Shown here in pieces: positions 61,567 to 64,000 of a DNA stretch of 64,000 bases. The notes below the pieces were generated by a model, which was not told the origin of the DNA, ran no database searches, and was given only the letters and a program-made list of their open reading frames with translations. The DNA lies in NCBI GenBank assembly GCA_030019365.1, contig JASEFA010000003.1:1-64000 (forward strand), given 5' to 3'. Positions within the stretch are counted from its first letter, which is position 1, and each line of letters starts with the position of its first letter. This DNA comes from Bacillota bacterium. GTDB lineage: Bacteria; Bacillota; Sulfobacillia; JACIYH01. The position numbers and the translations under genes were made by a program.

Positions 61567-62110
61567 TGGGACACCTGTGGGGGGCGGGCGCTGGTGCTCG
61601 AGCTGCGTGATAACGGGGGCGGGCTGGTGGATGAGGCGGTGACGGTGGCGCGGCAGCTGGTGCCGACGGGGCCGGTGGCGCACATCATCGGTAAACAGTC
61701 GAGCCAGGTGGTGAAGGCGGAGGGGCCGGGGCTGGGGCTGCCCATCGTGGTGCTGGCGAACAAGGGGACGGCCAGCGCCTCGGAGATCCTGGCGGGGGCC
61801 CTGGTGGATCGGTGCAAGGCGGTGCTGGTGGGGTCGCCCACCTTTGGCAAGGGATCGGTACAGGCGGTGATCCCCCTGGGCGGAGGGAGTGCGGTGAGGC
61901 TGACCACCGCCAGGTACCTGACGCCCAACGGGCACGTGCTAGAGGGGAACCCCCTGAAGCCCCAAATTCTGGTGGAGGAGGAAGATAGGGGGCCGAAGCC
62001 GAAGTTCTCCTGGCGGAGACCTCTAAAAGTGCTCACCGTAGGGCTGGATGTGCTGGCGGCGCAGGAACTGCTGCGGTGGCTGGGCTACCCCGTGGCGTTG
62101 GGGGAATTCG
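61567..62110 (+). pseudogene. Gutted S41 protease copy
   Basis: The plus strand reads LVLELRDNGGGLVDEAVTVA, then PIVVLANKGTASASEILAGAL with the catalytic Ser block and VGSPTFGKGSVQAVIPLG with the Lys block, then LTVGLDVLAAQELLRWLGYP, the beginning of a PG-binding domain. There is no signal peptide, N-terminal domain or PDZ before it, and the PG-binding domain stops after about 20 residues where the next S41 gene begins. It lies four bases after the first copy. I read it as a copy deleted at both ends, not a gene; it keeps high GC3 and no internal stops. Confidence 0.75.
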
Positions 62111-62116
62111 GTCGGG

Positions 62117-63517
62117 ATGCGGGTGAAGAGGCGGGTCAGTGTTGCTCTGGCTTGCGTGGTGGGGGTCAGCCTGCTGGGGCTGGCCATGCTGGGGCCGTCG
62201 GGGCCGGGCGGGGCGCAGAGCCCCGGTTCCGATGGCCTGGCTGCCTTCCTGACCGCGGTGCAGTTGATCAGAGATAAGGCGGTATCGCCCTTCAACGAGC
62301 GCACGGCCTGGGATGTGCTGCTTGAGGCGCTGGTGAGGGCGCTGGGTGACCCTTATGCCGAGTACATACCCGCAGGGGAATATGCCGGGTTGCGGGATGC
62401 GGGTACAAGCGGCATCGGCATCATGGTGGACGTGGTACGGGGCGAGCCCACCGTGGTGGCGGTGGCGGCGGGGTCCAGCGCCGAGAGGGCGGGGATCGTC
62501 CCCGGCGACGTGATCCTGGAGGTGGCGGGGTGGCCGGCGTACGGGCTGTCCGCGGGGGAGATCGAACGGCTCACGCGGGGAGCGGCGGGGTCGCAGGTTA
62601 CGCTCCTCCTGCGGCGTTCGTCGGGGGCGCTCAGCCGGGTGACGTTGCGGCGGCAGGAGATGCCCGCGCAGAGCCTGCGGCTGCAGATCCTGCCCGGTGA
62701 CGTGGCGTATTTGCGCGTCTCCCGCTTCGAGGAGGGGACGGGTCGCGACTTCCGCGGGCTGGTGGACGTGCTGCGCGACTGGGGCATCCGCCGCTACGTC
62801 CTGGACCTGCGCAACAACCCGGGCGGGCTGGTTTCCGAGGCGGTGGAGGCGGCGCAGGCCTTCGTCCCCGCCGGCGTGGTGGGGTTCGCCATGGACCGGC
62901 GTGGCAAGCTGGAGGTCCTGCGCTCTTACTCCTCCCGTTGGGACTTCAACCTGGTGGTCCTGGTGGACCAGGACACGGCCAGCGCGGCGGAGCTGGTGGC
63001 GGGGGCGATCCAGGACCGGGGCGTGGGCAGGGTGGTCGGGACCCGCACCACGGGCAAGGCGGCCGTCCAGAACGTGTTCCCCCTCCCCAACGGGGGAGCC
63101 CTGCGCATTTCCGTGGCGCGTTACCTGACGCCCAGCGCCCGCTCCATATATGGGACGGGGATCACGCCCGACGTGGTGGTGGCGGGGCGGCGGCCCCTGG
63201 GCGATGAGGTGGAGTTGCCGCTTCTCCCCACGGGGACGACCCTCAGGTACGGTTCCCGCGGCTCGGGCGTGCGGGCGCTGCAGCAGTACCTGGCGGCTTT
63301 GGGGTTCGATCCCGGTCCCATCGACGGGATCTTCGGGCCCCGCACCCAGGGCGCGGTGGTGAGATTCCAGCGCTGGGAGGGCCTGTCACCCTCGGGGGTG
63401 GCGGACGCTGCCACCCTGGCCGCCCTCAGGCGCGCTCCGTTCGACTGGCCGCGGGTCCGCCCCGCGGGACAGGATCCCCAGCTTGACCGGGCGCTGGAGC
63501 TCCTGGGTGCCCGCTGA
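62117..63517 (+). CDS. S41 carboxyl-terminal processing protease, third tandem copy
   Basis: A 466-residue protease like the one at 60148. The signal anchor is VKRRVSVALACVVGVSLLGLAM; a helical domain and a PDZ domain follow (GIGIMVDVVRGEPTVVAVAA, AERAGIVPGDVILEVAG). The Ser lies in VLVDQDTASAAELVAGAIQD and the Lys in GTRTTGKAAVQNVFPLPNG, with VLDLRNNPGGLVSEAVEAA before. A PG-binding-1 domain ends it (LRYGSRGSGVRALQQYLAAL, GPIDGIFGPRTQGAVVRFQ). ATG 62117 lies within GTCGGGATGCGGGTG, and GTG 62123 is the alternative; the SD is poor. The two intact copies differ strongly, so the duplication is old. Confidence 0.92.
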   Translation: MRVKRRVSVALACVVGVSLLGLAMLGPSGPGGAQSPGSDGLAAFLTAVQLIRDKAVSPFNERTAWDVLLEALVRALGDPYAEYIPAGEYAGLRDAGTSGIGIMVDVVRGEPTVVAVAAGSSAERAGIVPGDVILEVAGWPAYGLSAGEIERLTRGAAGSQVTLLLRRSSGALSRVTLRRQEMPAQSLRLQILPGDVAYLRVSRFEEGTGRDFRGLVDVLRDWGIRRYVLDLRNNPGGLVSEAVEAAQAFVPAGVVGFAMDRRGKLEVLRSYSSRWDFNLVVLVDQDTASAAELVAGAIQDRGVGRVVGTRTTGKAAVQNVFPLPNGGALRISVARYLTPSARSIYGTGITPDVVVAGRRPLGDEVELPLLPTGTTLRYGSRGSGVRALQQYLAALGFDPGPIDGIFGPRTQGAVVRFQRWEGLSPSGVADAATLAALRRAPFDWPRVRPAGQDPQLDRALELLGAR

Positions 63518-63660
63518 GCGGGTGACGATGCAACATTTGGCTCGGGATTGGCGTCATATACCGGGAATGGGGGACCGCGCCTGCGCCCGTTGCGGTGGCG
63601 TCAGCGGGCGCGCGGTAAGCGCGGGAGGCGGGCGCGTGCGGGCTGGCGGTGCGGGAGGGG

Positions 63661-64000
63661 GTGGGCATCATTCCGCTTGTGGTATTGCGGGAGGTGGAGA
63701 AGAGCTACCGCATCGGCAAGGTGGAGGTGCCGGCCCTGCGGGGGATCACGCTGGAGGTGGAGGAAGGCGAGTTCACCTCGGTGATGGGTCCCTCCGGGTC
63801 GGGTAAGTCCACGCTGCTGAACATCATTGGGTGCCTGGACCATCCCGGTCGGGGCACTTACATACTGGGCGGCAGGGAGGTCAACGGCCTGGGGGATGCC
63901 GCCCTGGCCGCCATCCGCAACCGCATGCTGGGGTTCGTGTTCCAGAGCTTTCACCTGCTGCCCCGCATGACGGCGCGGCAGAACGTGGAGCTTCCCCTGG
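63661..64000 (+). CDS. MacB/LolD-type ABC ATPase (runs off the window)
   Basis: The first 113 or so codons of an ABC ATPase reading VVLREVEKSYRIGKVEVPAL, with Walker A in GPSGSGKST, then NIIGCLDHPGRGTYILGGRE, and the Q-loop in [35 protein letters not shown] and FVFQSFHLLP place it in the LolD/MacB class, like the ATPase at 54892 but distinct in sequence. GTG 63661 (behind CGGGAGGGG, spacing short) or GTG 63679 starts it. The gene continues past 64000, so a permease and an adaptor may follow. Confidence 0.92.
   Translation, partial: MGIIPLVVLREVEKSYRIGKVEVPALRGITLEVEEGEFTSVMGPSGSGKSTLLNIIGCLDHPGRGTYILGGREVNGLGDAALAAIRNRMLGFVFQSFHLLPRMTARQNVELPL

Overview
The window comes from a GC-rich (roughly two-thirds G+C or more), spore-former-type member of the Bacillota (Firmicutes). 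Markers that point there are the rpoE(delta)-pyrG pair, a walR-walK-yycH-yycI cluster, an S-layer protein with SLH repeats, a SCIFF peptide with its radical SAM maturase (typical of Clostridia), YqhV, a ComA/YitD-like protein and UPF0756. Starts are often GTG or TTG after strong Shine-Dalgarno (SD) sequences. The GC-rich clostridial, symbiobacterial, thermaerobacterial and limnochordial lineages all fit; I cannot name a species. No rRNA, tRNA, CRISPR array or transposase was seen.

Layout. 0.1-3.2 kb: two exported or membrane proteins of unknown function (the first broken by two frameshifts) and a fragment of an Ig-like surface protein. 3.3-9.7 kb: one operon of two ABC ATPases, three membrane proteins (one carrying a dead M1-peptidase-like domain) and an ECF sigma factor. 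9.7-14 kb: two LytM/M23 endopeptidases flanking the scfA-scfB RiPP locus. 14-17 kb: a ComA-like synthase, UPF0756, an MFS transporter and YqhV. 17.3-25.6 kb: an exported gluzincin, then walR-walK-yycH-yycI-murA-htrA, a cell-wall homeostasis operon, facing a class A penicillin-binding protein. 28-37.5 kb: speE, kamA, rpoE, pyrG, sppA, a Yip1 protein, a carboxyltransferase and the CCA enzyme. 37.6-40.7 kb, minus strand: a CDF metal exporter behind a riboswitch-like attenuator, a PhzF protein and an HTH-nuclease fusion. 41.2-50 kb: a chemotaxis operon (mcp, cheW, cheA, cheY, cheB, cheR, HD-GYP, cheX) behind a sigma-D-like promoter. 50-53.7 kb: a small accessory island (AlbA/Schlafen ATPase, VapBC-type toxin-antitoxin, methyltransferase, decayed antitoxin). 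53.7-64 kb: a MacAB-type exporter, a control region with five 11-bp direct repeats, the S-layer gene, two intact S41 proteases around a gutted third copy, and the start of another MacB-type ATPase.

The dominant theme is the cell envelope: wall synthesis (murA, PBP1), wall hydrolysis (M23 proteins), its regulation (WalRK, YycH, YycI), surface quality control (HtrA, S41 proteases, SppA) and the S-layer. The most notable items are the five-repeat response-regulator box between macA and the S-layer gene, the metal-exporter attenuator leader, the ABC/ECF-sigma operon with a degenerate peptidase, an extended SCIFF peptide, the HTH-nuclease fusion, and short tandem duplications (24-40 bp) at gene junctions and 33-bp duplications inside conserved enzymes.
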